Below are positions 1 through 10,595 of a stretch of DNA of 64,000 bases, one piece after another. A program made the position numbers and the translations under genes. Every line of letters starts with the position of its first letter. Within the stretch, counting starts at the first letter, position 1. This DNA is from Tetragonia tetragonoides (taxonomy: Eukaryota > Streptophyta > Magnoliopsida > Caryophyllales > Aizoaceae), in contig CM076140.1 in NCBI GenBank assembly GCA_038025085.1, positions 20,461,501-20,525,500 of the forward strand. Reading direction: 5' to 3'. The notes below the pieces were generated by a model. The model ran no database searches. It saw only the letters and a program-made list of their open reading frames with translations, and was not told the DNA's origin.

Positions 1-1052
1 CTCACAACTGTGCCAACCCTAATGCTATGAGGCATAACGAGTAATTGATCAGTCAGTAAGAGCCAAACTTCTTCATCCAACTCAACAACCATGCCTTGGT
101 TATATATCCGTTTAACAACACCCACATACATACCTAATTCACCTTTTCCCTCAAAATTACTCCTACCATTTCCGATCGACGAACCCAACTTTTCCAATTT
201 GGAGTAATGCAAACATGTCATTTTAGTCGGCACGAGCATTACCTGCGCCTCATTCTCCCCTAGATAAACTAACTTCTTTCTCAAACCCGACAACAAAATC
301 ACATTCCTAATAAACTTCAAAAACACAGGGTGCCAGGACAACGTAGTCCCACTAAAATACACAAATTTCGCCCTGCTAAAACTATGCTTTACATTTCCTT
401 GCACTATATGATCAAAATTCTCCACACAACTTTTCAATTTGCATAATGTACAATCACAACACAAAACCTCAACCATAAACCCTCGATTTCCGTCCTTCGA
501 ACATGAAACTGGACTAACAGATTCCAACACACCACAAATACTATGTCGACCTTTATGACTATCTTTATCTTCACCAACATCATTATCAACAACCAAAGGA
601 AATGAACTAACTGAAACATCAACACTTTCAACAAACTTCCATTCAATAATCTCTAAAAACCCACCACATTGCTTAAAAGGAACGAAATTCCAAGCAAGAA
701 CATGAATTTTGGCCCCAATCATACGCAAATCAAAATGAAGAACATCACAGCAAACTGAACTCAAATTTTCAGAAAACGAAAAGCATAAACTTTGACATGA
801 GCTTTGATTACAGGAGAGAGAATCGGTGAAAGTTGGGCGAGAGAGAGTGCCGGTAATAATTGAAGGTTGAGAGAGAGATTTGAGGGTTTTGGTTGATGAA
901 GTAGAGTTAGGGTTAGGGTTTAGGGTTTTTGGATTGACGGAGATCGAAGGAGTTGTTGGAGAGTGATAAGAAGTGTGGAGAGAGAAAGCGCCGGAAATTG
1001 GACGAAGGCGACGGAGGAGGTCGGAGAGTTGAATTACTTTGACGCTTTCCAT
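1..1052 (-). CDS. CTC1: CST telomere-capping complex subunit CTC1, N-terminal part (runs off the window)
   Basis: The minus strand is open for 350 codons from an ATG at 1052 to the window edge without a stop or intron. The product starts MESVKVIQLSDLLRR and later has a Cys-rich stretch (VEVLCCDCTLCKLKSC, about residues 210-225) and the run SGTTLSWHPVFLKFI. I recognise this as the N-terminal half of the plant CTC1 layout, recalled rather than aligned. CTC1 is the large OB-fold subunit of the CTC1-STN1-TEN1 complex, which binds single-stranded telomeric DNA and restrains telomere resection and recombination in the nucleus. The plant protein is usually well over 1,000 residues, so most of the gene lies left of position 1. 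The start fits because it is the first ATG after a TATA box and opens the conserved 'V..L..LLRR' beginning. Shorter reading frames in other frames here are shadows. Confidence 0.82.
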   Translation of the reverse strand, partial: MESVKVIQLSDLLRRLRPISGAFSLHTSYHSPTTPSISVNPKTLNPNPNSTSSTKTLKSLSQPSIITGTLSRPTFTDSLSCNQSSCQSLCFSFSENLSSVCCDVLHFDLRMIGAKIHVLAWNFVPFKQCGGFLEIIEWKFVESVDVSVSSFPLVVDNDVGEDKDSHKGRHSICGVLESVSPVSCSKDGNRGFMVEVLCCDCTLCKLKSCVENFDHIVQGNVKHSFSRAKFVYFSGTTLSWHPVFLKFIRNVILLSGLRKKLVYLGENEAQVMLVPTKMTCLHYSKLEKLGSSIGNGRSNFEGKGELGMYVGVVKRIYNQGMVVELDEEVWLLLTDQLLVMPHSIRVGTVV

Positions 1053-1142
1053 TTTGTTGAGTAGCTGAGAGAGAGACTGAGACTAGTGTGGAGTTATGGC
1101 GGGAAGAAAAGCATGTATGGGAAGCATTTTTAGTTGTTGGAG

Positions 1143-1151
1143 TTTTATATA
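1143..1151 (-). promoter_or_regulatory. TATA box of the CTC1 gene
   Basis: Read on the minus strand this is TATATAAAA, about 92 bases upstream of the CTC1 ATG. That leaves room for a short 5' leader. A MITE starts only 80 bases further upstream, so the native distal promoter has been separated from this core. The assignment rests on motif and position only. Confidence 0.5.
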
Positions 1152-1230
1152 GGGAGGTCAGGTAACAGTATTTTAGAGCGTCCTGCGTACGCTTTATATT
1201 TTCATACTCTACATGTTTTAGTTGCATTCA

Positions 1231-2172
1231 GGGGTCGTTTGGTTCACATAATTGGAATGGATTTGGTATGAAACTTAAAATCTTTGGATATGAAATGAGG
1301 ATTCCATACCTATTAAATATTATTTGGTTGTGTGAGGGTATGAAATCATGTTATTTTCTTTTTTCATTATAATTGAAGACATTCATTTTTTTTAATGAAA
1401 TAAATCAATAAAAAAAATATATCATTCCCACCCACCCAACCCCTTTCTCTCTCATCCCCTCTCCCATTTTCACGGCAACATCACCTACTGATCTAACTTA
1501 TCAATGTGGTGGTGGGTTATTATGGGAGCTGGCAAGGTCACCGTGGAGGGTGGTTGTGGTGCAAGTGGTGCGAGAAGGTGGGCTCGGGATCTGGCAATTT
1601 TGGGGAGGTTTTGGGTGACGGAAAATGGGCGGTTTTGGTGCACGTGGCGTGGTGGTCGAAATGGACGGTGAGAGCTCTGACGGTGGAGGGTGGTGAGGGG
1701 TGCTGGTGGGTGGGCTTGTGGTGGTGATGGGCGGCGGAACTCGGGGTGCGTGGCTGGTGTTTAGTGAGGGGGGTGGTGAAGGTGGTGGTGGTCGGAGCTC
1801 GGTGGTGAGTCGGTCAGAGGCGATTCCAGTGGTTGGTAGGTGAGGTGGTTGTGGTGGCCGGAAGGGTGGGCTGAGGTGACTGGTGGAGCTGTGGTGGGGT
1901 GGGGGTGGTGAGGAGAGAGAAAGTGTTATTAGTTTGTATTTTCATTTTCATTTGTGTTTTCCATTTTTATTTTTATTTGTTTTTGAAATTATAAAGGGAG
2001 GTATCAGGTATCATTTTGATACTACTAGACATTGGGAGATCCAAGTGGTGTTAGTTTTGGGGTGACTTGAATCCGGAGGGATTTGAGTTCCAAGCCCAAA
2101 AGTAGCATACCAAACACATGAAATGGATTGAGTGATTCCATTCCTTTACTTTATGCTCAACCAAACACCCCC
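1231..2172. mobile_element. PIF/Harbinger-like MITE upstream of CTC1
   Basis: The ends are inverted repeats: GGGGTCGTTTGGTT on the left and the complement of GGGGGTGTTTGGTT on the right, with GGAATGG runs just inside each. The element is flanked by a 3-base direct repeat TCA (1228-1230 and 2173-2175). A GGG..GTTTGGTT end with a 3-base duplication is typical of the PIF/Harbinger superfamily. The 942-base interior has no transposase. From about 1500 to 1920 it is very G-rich on the plus strand (GGTGG repeats), and the short open frames there are low-complexity artefacts. It is a non-autonomous element. Confidence 0.75.
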
Positions 2173-2337
2173 TCAATGGATCCTGTTTGAGAGGTAAGAC
2201 TTAAGAGTCACTAATAGCATCTCCAAGGTTGGTTATCCAATTTGTTGATATGTTTTCCTAATGATCTGGGTGAGCTATACTCGGGGGTCCGGTCGAAAAT
2301 GTATTATTTAGAATTAGATTTTGGATATTGTGGTTCC

Positions 2338-2550
2338 TGTTAAATGATAGCTCAGAAGGGGAAGTTAAAATAAAGTGGGACTAAAATCTTATTGGATGTT
2401 TGTTTTTTCATTCGTTGCATGTTCTCATTATAACATTGGCCTATTTATAGCCAAGTGAATATGAGATTTTACTATGCGCAAGCATAGTAAAACTCTATTA
2501 TTGGTCTCAAGTGAGTCATTCATCTATTCTAGCATGTGAGAATTACAACA
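2338..2550 (-). repeat. 3' LTR of copia element A
   Basis: This 213-base direct repeat of 16284-16489 reads TGTTGTAATT to ATTTAACA on the minus strand, so it has TG...CA ends. A purine tract (CAAGGAAGAG on the minus strand) sits next to it as the polypurine tract. The two copies differ at many sites, which points to an old insertion. Confidence 0.85.
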
Positions 2551-3041
2551 CTCTTCCTTGAATGGATCATATTATTAATAATTACATGGGTATTAGCTGC
2601 GTCATTAAAAATCTTGATTTGGAAAATCAAGTGGGATAAAACCAAAGCAAGGGAAAAAGAGTACATCATTTATTGTAATGTATTATACGCGCATTGCCTC
2701 GTTAAAAACTTTGTCAGGAAAAACCCGGTGGGATAAAAACCTAGTCAAGGAAAAAAGAGTACAATGCTTATGATGCGTAAGTGCTTCCCCTGAATTTAGG
2801 ATAAGTTACAATGACGAGGCATCCCGATCCATGTACAAGTTCCTCAAACTTCTTGGGTGGCAATGTTTTTGTGAACAAATCGGCAAGATTTTCACATGAC
2901 TTGATCTACTCAACACTTATCGTCCAATTTGTCTCTAGATCATGGGTGTAGAAGAATTTTGGATCAATGTGTTTTCCTTCTGTCTCCTTTGATGTAGTCA
3001 TTCTTGATTTGAGTCACACATGCACTATTGTCTTTGTAGAT
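2551..3041 (-). pseudogene. RNase H tail of copia element A, cut off by element B
   Basis: The minus strand reads in broken frames TIIYKDNSACVTQI, a block starting HIDPKFF, then ENLADLFTKTLPPKKFEELV. These are the second half of a copia RNase H domain and its C-terminal tail. Element B inserted exactly at the start of this block, so the domain's first half now lies 8.5 kb away at about 11640. An in-frame stop follows the block. The copy is non-functional. Confidence 0.75.
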
Positions 3042-3046
3042 TATAG

Positions 3047-3499
3047 TGTTATAACTAGGGCACATTAAATATGTAGATACGTATGAAATAAATTGGATTA
3101 TGAAAAACCTGATTGAAGAACCAATGTTAATCCGAGCCCAACAAATGTCGTTGTCTCCTTAAGACGTATTTACTCCCTCTCGGTGCCCAATGTGTTGAGT
3201 AAACGGCTCCCAAGATAGAACGGATTCGTCTCTAATGGAAGTGACACTTTAATCCATTAAAGCTCCATCGAATACCACCAATGTCAATACTTAGAGATTT
3301 TGTAAATAAGGAGAAAGCTTTTTTCTGTAAAATAACTGTCCTTTTTCAACAGGGCCTTTGGGTTATTTATACTGCTAGAAAAGGCAGTTATCCCAAGTCA
3401 GTTATTTTAATTTTAACAAATAGATAAAAAATAAATAACGATAATATCATTTTATTTAACAATTTTCTGATTCATACAAATAGGGACATATTTCCAACA
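3047..3499 (-). repeat. 3' LTR of copia element B
   Basis: On the minus strand it begins TGTTGGAAATATGTCCC and ends AACA. A G-rich polypurine tract (CATGTGGGGGGAT) lies immediately before it. A TATA box (GTATAAATAA on the minus strand, 3363-3372) marks the U3 promoter. It matches 11076-11533 closely, with scattered substitutions and a small length difference in an A/T-rich run. Confidence 0.92.
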
Positions 3500-4053
3500 A
3501 TCCCCCCACATGAATAGAAAATTGCCTAGAAAAACAAAAAAAAAAAAAAAACTATCTCTGAGTATAAGTAAAGAGAACTGCATCGGGATAAGTAGTCGGG
3601 TACTTTGGACTTTCCCTAGTGAATATCTATCGGGTCTACTGGCAAATCAGTGAGCATTTTTGCGTTGAATAGTCAGCCTTCTTTTGTAAACCTAGACAAC
3701 AGATAACACACAGTTTTCTTAAAACATGGTTGATTCTCTTATTTGTGTTCGTTTTGGCCATGAACACTACCTAGTTCATGAGTGTTTTAGAGAACTTTAA
3801 CCACCTTGAAGTTCTCACTTGAAACGGCCCCTTCACACCCACATAGGTAATCTCTATAAGGAGTAACATGTCATACCCCACTTGAATACATCAAGTTATA
3901 AAGATTATTAAAAGCATAGCTTACCCTAAGTACTCTTAGCATGTATACATTAATAAATGATTGATGCTAACGAGTCTTGTTCACAATCTTGTTTTCCCTT
4001 TGAACCTATTTCTTGGAATCTCCAGTCAGTTAGGTAGGGTTTCCTCATGGACT

Positions 4054-5935
4054 TTATTCAATTATGGGCTTTAAGCCCATTTCTCTTCTTGACTTTTCAA
4101 CCTGCATTTGTGGCAATGCTTTGGTTAACGGATCCGCAATATTGTCTTTCGACTTCACATAGTCAAGTGAGATAATTCCATTTTTAATCAATTGTCTAAC
4201 GGTGTTATGTCTCCGACGGATATGTCTATACTTACCGTTATACATGGAATTCTTTGCCCTTCCAATAGCAGATTGACTATCACAATGTATGCTAATTGGC
4301 GGCACGGGTTTCTCCCAACAAGGAATATCTTCCGAAAATTCTCTGAGCCACTCGGCTTCTTCACTCGCTTTATCTAAAGCAATGAATTCAGCCTCCATCG
4401 TGGATCTTGCAATACATGTTTGTTTGGAAGATTTCCAAGAGGTTGCACCTCCTCCGAGTGTGAACACATATCCACTCGTCGATCTAGAATCCTTAGAATC
4501 TGATATCGAATTTGCATCACAGTAACCTTCAAGTACTGCTAAATATCTCTTGAAATGCAAACCAAAGTTTTGGGTATATTTTAAATATCCAAGAACTCTA
4601 ATCAATGCTTTCCAATGTTCTCCATTAGGATTATTCGTATAACGGCTTAGCCTACTTACTGCATGAGCAATATGAGACCTTGTGCAGTTAATAACATACA
4701 TTAAACTGCCTATTATACGCGAATAGTCAAGTTGAGACTTACTCTCCCCACTATTCTTTCTAAGGTGAACATTAGTTTCAAAAGGTGTTCTCATTAGCTT
4801 AATCTTGTACCTTTTGAATTTTTCAAGTATTTTCTTAATATAATGAGATTGACTCAATACTACACCGTCGGATATTTTAGAAACTTTAATTCCTAAAATA
4901 ACGTCTGCGATGCCCATGTCTTTCATTTCAAATTTCCTTGCCAATATTTTCTTAAATATTGACCATGTCATTATTACTACCAAAAATGAGCATATCATCT
5001 ACGTATAGACAAACTATTACGTAGTCTTTTTTATTTCCTTTGACATAGACACATTTGTCACCCTCATTAATTTTAAAACCATTTGACAACATTACACTAT
5101 CAAATTTCTCATGCCATTGCTTAGGGGCTTGTTTTAAACCATAAAGCGATTTTACAAGGCGACAAACTTTTCTTTCTTGTCCCGAGACAACGAATCCCTC
5201 GGGTTGAGCCATGTAAATCTCTTCATCTAAATCACCATTCAAGAATGCTATTTTTACATCCATTTGATGTATCTCTGAACCTTTTAATGCAGCTAACACG
5301 CGTATCGAAGTAATTCTTGTAACTGGTGAGAAGGTGTCGAAGTAATCAAGGTTGCCTTTTTGGTTGTAACCTTTGACAACCAACCTTGACTTATACTTCT
5401 CAATTGAACCATCTGCTCTTCTCTTCTTTTTAAAGATCCACTTGCATCCTAGCGTTTTACTTCCAGGAGGCAAGTCTACCACTTCCCATACGTGGTTATG
5501 CATAATGGATTCAATTTCACTATTAATTGCCTCTTTCCAATTAGCGGCTTCTGGCGATGCCATGGCCTGCTCAAAGGTTTGAGGTTCATCATCAATAAAG
5601 TAAGCAATATAGTCCGTTCCAAAACCTTTGGATTTTCGGACTCTCTTACTTCTTCTTGGTTCATCTTCTTCAACCTCTTGCCTATCACCACTAATGGAAT
5701 CATGAGTCCTGTTTTGTGAAACTAATTCACTTCTTTTCTTAAAAGGAAACACATTCTCAAAGAAGGTAGCATCTCTTGATTCTATTATGGTATTTACATG
5801 TATATCCGGGTGATCGGATTTATTGACAAGAAATCTATATGCACTACTATTGCTAGCATAACCAATAAATACACAATCTATGGTTTTCGAGCCAAGTTTT
5901 GTCCTTTTGGGCTTTGGAATTGCTACTTTAGCCAA
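4054..5935 (-). pseudogene. Element B pol: integrase C-terminus, reverse transcriptase and RNase H
   Basis: Two overlapping minus-strand frames (5935-4952 and 4998-4054) cover this part of pol. The upstream frame has the end of the integrase region (GSKTIDCVFIGYASNSSAYRF), then the reverse transcriptase with the YVDD active-site motif near 4990. The downstream frame carries the reverse transcriptase thumb ([17 protein letters not shown]) and an RNase H ([16 protein letters not shown], later ADPLTKALP). The two are offset by one frame close to the YVDD box, so a single-base indel at about 4950-5000 breaks the polyprotein. Confidence 0.88.
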
Positions 5936-6330
5936 GCATCTTTTAAATATTTACAATTTGTCTTAAGACCTTTCCATAACTCATATGGAATATTGTGGGT
6001 CTTTTTATGAGGCATCTTTTTGGGAATATAATTGGCGGAAAGCAAGGCTTTACCCCACAAATTCTCTGATGCGCCCGAACTAATTAACATAGAGTTAACC
6101 ATGTCTTTTAACGTTATATTTTTCCGTTCGGCGATACCATTAGATTGAGGTGCATAAGGAGCGGTAGTTTGGTGAATTATTCCGTGTTCTAAGCAAATAG
6201 GCTCAAAAGGGAATTCATATTCACCACCTCTATCACTTCTTATCGCCTTGATCTTTCTACTGAGTTGATTTTCAACTTCAGCTTTATAATGTTTAAAAAC
6301 ATCAATAGCCTCATCCTTGCTTCATAGCAA
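5936..6330 (-). pseudogene. Element B integrase, downstream half
   Basis: The minus strand continues the integrase core after the hAT insertion: a SDRGGEY block near 6235 and APQSNG..ERKN near 6135. These are the second Asp and the Glu region of the D,D-35-E catalytic core. At least one in-frame stop occurs near the insertion. The matching upstream half is at 6980-7672. Confidence 0.75.
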
Positions 6331-6339
6331 GTATCCATA

Positions 6340-6971
6340 CAGGGGCGGGGACAAGGAGGGCTGGTGTAGGCCCTAGCCTCCCCCATCATCTCAGAATTCA
6401 ATAAAAAATATTTGTGAGAATTACATATCATGTTGATCAATATTGGTTCAGTGGTCACTCTGTTCTCCCAAAAGTTGTCTTCTAATTCCCCTCAGGTTCT
6501 GTGTTTGAGTCCTATCAGCAGCATTTTGTATCTTTTCTTCTTTTTTTTCTTTGTTTCCTTTCTTTTTGTTCTCTTATTCTTGATTTCTTATTGCATTATG
6601 CTTTTCCTTTCCCCATATATGTGCATTTCCTACGTTATTTTTTACTCCCAAATTGAAGTAATGTTTTTGTTTTCTTCTTACCATTTTTCCCGTTGTTGTT
6701 ATATACTAAATTTTTTCCTTTATTCTCTTTTTGGCTTCTATTATTTTCATTTTTAGTGGATTTTCTTTGCTTACTCTTACTTTAACATCAGTTGAATTGA
6801 TAATATACTATATCTTTATAGATTACAATGAAGAAACTACTGCTAATTATTTATAAACTTAAGCAACATTATTAAAATTTGTCTTATTAAAAAACTGAAA
6901 ATTTTATTTTGAGTGCTTAACTATATTTGATTTTCGCCCCCTCCAAAGAAAAATCCCTAGTTCCGCCACTG
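6340..6971. mobile_element. hAT MITE splitting the element B integrase
   Basis: The ends are CAGGGGCGG on the left and CCGCCACTG on the right, forming an imperfect terminal inverted repeat. It is flanked by an 8-base duplication (TATCCATA at 6332-6339, TATACATA at 6972-6979, one mismatch). An 8-base TSD with CAG.GGCGG ends fits a non-autonomous hAT element. The integrase reads on either side of it. Inside, at 6444-6513, is a tRNA-like pair of pol III boxes. Frames within are not coding. Confidence 0.8.
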
Positions 6972-6979
6972 TATACATA

Positions 6980-7790
6980 GCAATATCGAGTGCAATCATC
7001 TATAAAAGTAACAAAATACTTTTTACCACCTCTAATTTGTACATACTTTAGATCACATAGATCAGTATGAACTAAATCTAGAGGTTCAGTTTTCCTTTCA
7101 ACAGAATGAAAAGGTTTTCTTGTCATTTTTGCTTCTACACAAATTTCGCATTTATGATTAGGATCAATACTACATTTAGACACCAAATCTAAATGCATTA
7201 ATCTCCGTAAAGTGCCAAAACTAATATGTCCCAATCGCTCATGCCAAATAGTAGAAGATTCAAGCAAGTAAGAAGAATAAACCACATTAATGGAATTTGG
7301 TACAATAGGCATTACATCCATTTTAAAAAGTCCATTACAAAGATATCCTTCCCCCACAAGTACATCATTCTTAGTAAGTACAAACTTTTCAGATATAAAG
7401 ATTAACTTTAATCCAATCTTACTAAGTAACGATCCAGAAATTAAATTCTTGCGAAATTCCGGCACATGGAGCACATTGTTCAAAGTGAGAGTCTTCCCAC
7501 TAGTCATCTTGAGAATAACTTTTCCATGACCCTTAACCTTGGATGTTGAGGCATTGCCCACAAAAATTTGTTCTTCCTTATCAACCACTTGATAATGGGA
7601 GAACATACATTTATTGGCACATATATGGCGAGTTGTCCCGGTGTCCACAAACCACTCATTAGGGTTGCCCACTAAATTGCATTAAGACACCACAGCGGAA
7701 AAATTCATCTCAAGCATGTCCATCTTGCCGTGACCATTGAAAGGATTCATGGGACCAGTTGTAGGATTAACATGCCTTGCCATTTCTGTT
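6980..7790 (-). pseudogene. Element B protease, pre-integrase domain and integrase start
   Basis: The minus-strand frame from 7672 shows the aspartic protease motif WFVDTGTTRHIC, then the pre-integrase zinc-binding domain (IWHERLGHISFGTLRRL with the later C..C pair), then the integrase start with HTDLCD as the first catalytic Asp. It is cut by the hAT MITE at 6971. Upstream, at 7790-7680, is a segment starting MARHVNPTTGP that meets a stop just before the protease. No capsid or zinc knuckle is found, so most of gag appears deleted. Confidence 0.82.
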
Positions 7791-8961
7791 ACAAAAACAG
7801 AAATTTTCCAATAACAACCAAATTTCGAAGAAAAATAAGACAAAATAGACCCTAAATAAAGGCTAGTGCCACAAATTTACAAATACGGTTCTCAAATTTA
7901 TATGACCGAAAATAACCAAAACAAATTCGGTATTCTATTTGAAGATGTAAGTCAGAACTTAGATATGACCCACAAATTTGGATCAACGAACGCTCTGATC
8001 GGCAAACGCAAATTTTTAAACCAAAAAATATACAAACTAATACAAATGAAGCACGCAGTTTCATAAATACTAGAATGAAATATGACCACTGTTGCTTTCA
8101 ATTAGACCCAAATATCATCATGTAAATTCTACTAAAGGAAAATACATAAGGAAACTCTTTGTCATGTAGCAAAAAGAAGTCTACAGCATTCATAAATGGT
8201 CCAATTAAAAACAGGGTTTTGCTAATGACAGCCCTAAGGGCTGTAGTTAAGGTTCATTTATTGTTAATATATGAGCATATTTCCAATAAAACGTACTGGA
8301 ATACAATTAATATCATTAATGGTGTTAAAAGATAAATTTTCTAATTTACTGAAATAGCCCTTTGCTTCATTAAGACACCTTCAGAAAATAAGAATTCAAA
8401 TTGAAATCTCCTATAACCACTCCGTCGTCACAGTTCACCATCAAAATCGCAAATTATATTCATTTTTTTTTCATGGATTTCCTCACCATTGAAAACCTTA
8501 AAAACAGGGAACAAAAAAGGGAAGGGTGAACCCCCAAGTCCTAAAATTAAGGGTTAACTAATCCACCAAATTGTAGCCCAAGGTGGATGATGAAACAGGC
8601 GATCGAATTTTGTGCCGGCGGCAATTTTGGGTGATGGTGGATCTAAAAGACAACAATAGTAGTGGAAGTAGAGGACGTGTCTGGGCAATCGTCGAACATG
8701 GAGGATCTGGGTGGTGGACCTCGACCTCGATGGTGGTTGTAACTTGTAAATCTAGTTAGTGGAACCTTGATGATGGCAACAATGGCAGGAGAAGCTAGAA
8801 TTAGACAAAGAGAGGAGAGAGAATTTGTTGTGGGGAAAAGTGAAAATGGGACGTGAGAAATTGAGTATGAAAGGGGTTGGCAATAAATTGATGGAGGTAA
8901 AATGTTAGTGTGAACACAAGTAAATGATGCCATTAATATTATTTTTTTAGTTTATTTTATA

Positions 8962-10595
8962 CGATTTTGCTAACCATTGCCCTAAGGGCAATGTTTAAGC
9001 ATCATTAAATACAGTAATTTGCATTGAAGTTGATGCTTTTTGAATTGTCTCAGTTAATACGAATTTGCTGTTACCCAATATGCCCCTGCCTAGTTCCCAT
9101 CAATTACCCATTCATTAATGTCACTGTTCAATTTTTTCCTAGGCCCACAGTACACCTTCCCAAGAATTAAACCAACCTATCTTCTCTATCCAAAAACTCA
9201 CCACCGTCCACCCTTCCAAACCCACCCTTTCAGAACCACCATGTCCCCTCTCTCTCCTACCTCGAAACCGTACCGACCCCAACTCCACCGTAGACTGCGC
9301 TCGAGTTTTTTTTTTTGGCAAACAAGTTCTTGTATTGTCGGTTATATGTTAATAATGGAGATTGCAAATGTATTGTCGGTTGAAGTATTGAGCGTCCCTT
9401 AATCAAAAGTTGATTGTTGAAAACAAAATTTTCATGAGTAGTCTTGTTCGAAATTAATTTATGACAACATTTTCACTTCCCTGTTAGCAATTTTAGCAGA
9501 TTGTATGGATGGTCGTGCTCGGCGGAGGCAAAGGGGACAACCGGGCAAGTAAGGGGCCTCGCCTGTAATCGCCCTTTCAGAACTACTGTTTTTGTGGGCA
9601 ACGTACTCTCGTTGTTAGAGCCACCGTAGACTGCCCTCGAAAAACTTGCCGACCACCTCTACTCCACCACTAAGAGGAGGGAATCAGAATGGTCATATGG
9701 ACGGTCTTTTTTTAGAGGAGAGAGACTGGAAAATAAAGAGCTAAAACATAGCCATGCCACTCACTTTTACCTTTTTTCCTAAAAATGCCACTCAACTTCT
9801 TTTTTTCTCATATGTGCCATTGTGGTTTATAAAAAATCCTAAAGTTACCACTTTGTGCATATGATTACCAGCTACAGCAGGTCAATCTTTGCCATTCAAC
9901 AAAAAAAGAAGAAGTAATTTTTCAATAATCTTTTATTTTATTTTTCACCACCTTAATATTGCTACTATTAAACCAAAACCTAAATCATTGATGAACCGTA
10001 AACGTACCCAAGTTGTGTATTTCATGAATTTTACTAATATCCTGAAGAAAGGAACCCAAAGGTTGCGGTTCAAGCTCAGATACCTCTATCCGTATGCGTT
10101 TTATGCAACTAGGCATCTTTCGATTCTCGAATATGGATTAAAAGATCCATTTGATGAGCTGCACAACATTATGACTGGAAATTTGGTAGCAATATTAGGA
10201 GGTGAAAAATAAAATAAAAGATTATTGAGCAATTACTTGCTGTAGCCGGTAATCAAATGCACTAAGTGGTAGCTTTAAGATTTTTTATAAATCACAATGG
10301 CACATTTGAGAAAAAAAGAAGTTGAATGGCATTTTTAGGAAAAAAGGTAAAAGTGAGTGGCATTACTATGTTTTAGCTCGGAAAAAATGATAGTTGAGAA
10401 AATTGGTAGGAGAGGGTAATAAAAAGAAGGGTATTTTTGGTATTGAAATTTTATTGGTGTGAAATGAAATTAATATATAGTTTAGCATTAATAGCAAATT
10501 ACTGAATATTTGCTACTTTTGAGATAGATTTAATAATAAATAATAACATTGTTGATTCTTAAGCATTGCTCTAAGGGCAATCATTAGCAAAACCG
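8962..10595. mobile_element. MULE-type element 2, nested in element 1
   Basis: The termini are CGATTTTGCTAA and the complement of CGGTTTTGCTAA, with a perfect 9-base TSD TATTTTATA (8953-8961 and 10596-10604). Subterminal palindromes ATTGCCCT-A-AGGGCAAT (left) and ATTGCTCT-A-AGGGCAAT (right) mirror those of element 1 but with different arm bases. The related ends and palindromes say the two are sibling families. There is no transposase. Element 3 sits inside it. Confidence 0.78.
9738..10379. mobile_element. Long-TIR MULE-type MITE 3, nested in element 2
   Basis: Both ends carry a long inverted repeat of roughly 150 bases, starting GAGCTAAAACATAG and running through a shared TGGCAT...AAAAAGAAGTTGA block. 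Flanks GGAAAATAAA (9728-9737) and GGAAAAAATG (10380-10389) look like an imperfect 10-base TSD. Long TIRs and a 9-11 base TSD suggest a Mutator-like origin. The centre (about 9889-10212) holds an open frame of 107 codons that I do not recognise. Confidence 0.7.

Noticed and set aside
434..646. Minus-strand 70-codon frame
   Set aside because: It is a shadow of the CTC1 frame, which is continuous across it in another register.
1506..1727. Gly/Trp-rich plus-strand reading frame
   Set aside because: It lies wholly inside the TSD-bounded MITE at 1231-2172 and arises from GGTGG repeats; there is no protein family or transposase sense.
6430..6756. Phe/Leu-rich 108-codon frame resembling a membrane peptide
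   Set aside because: It is a T-rich stretch inside the hAT MITE at 6340-6971; the hydrophobic look is composition only.
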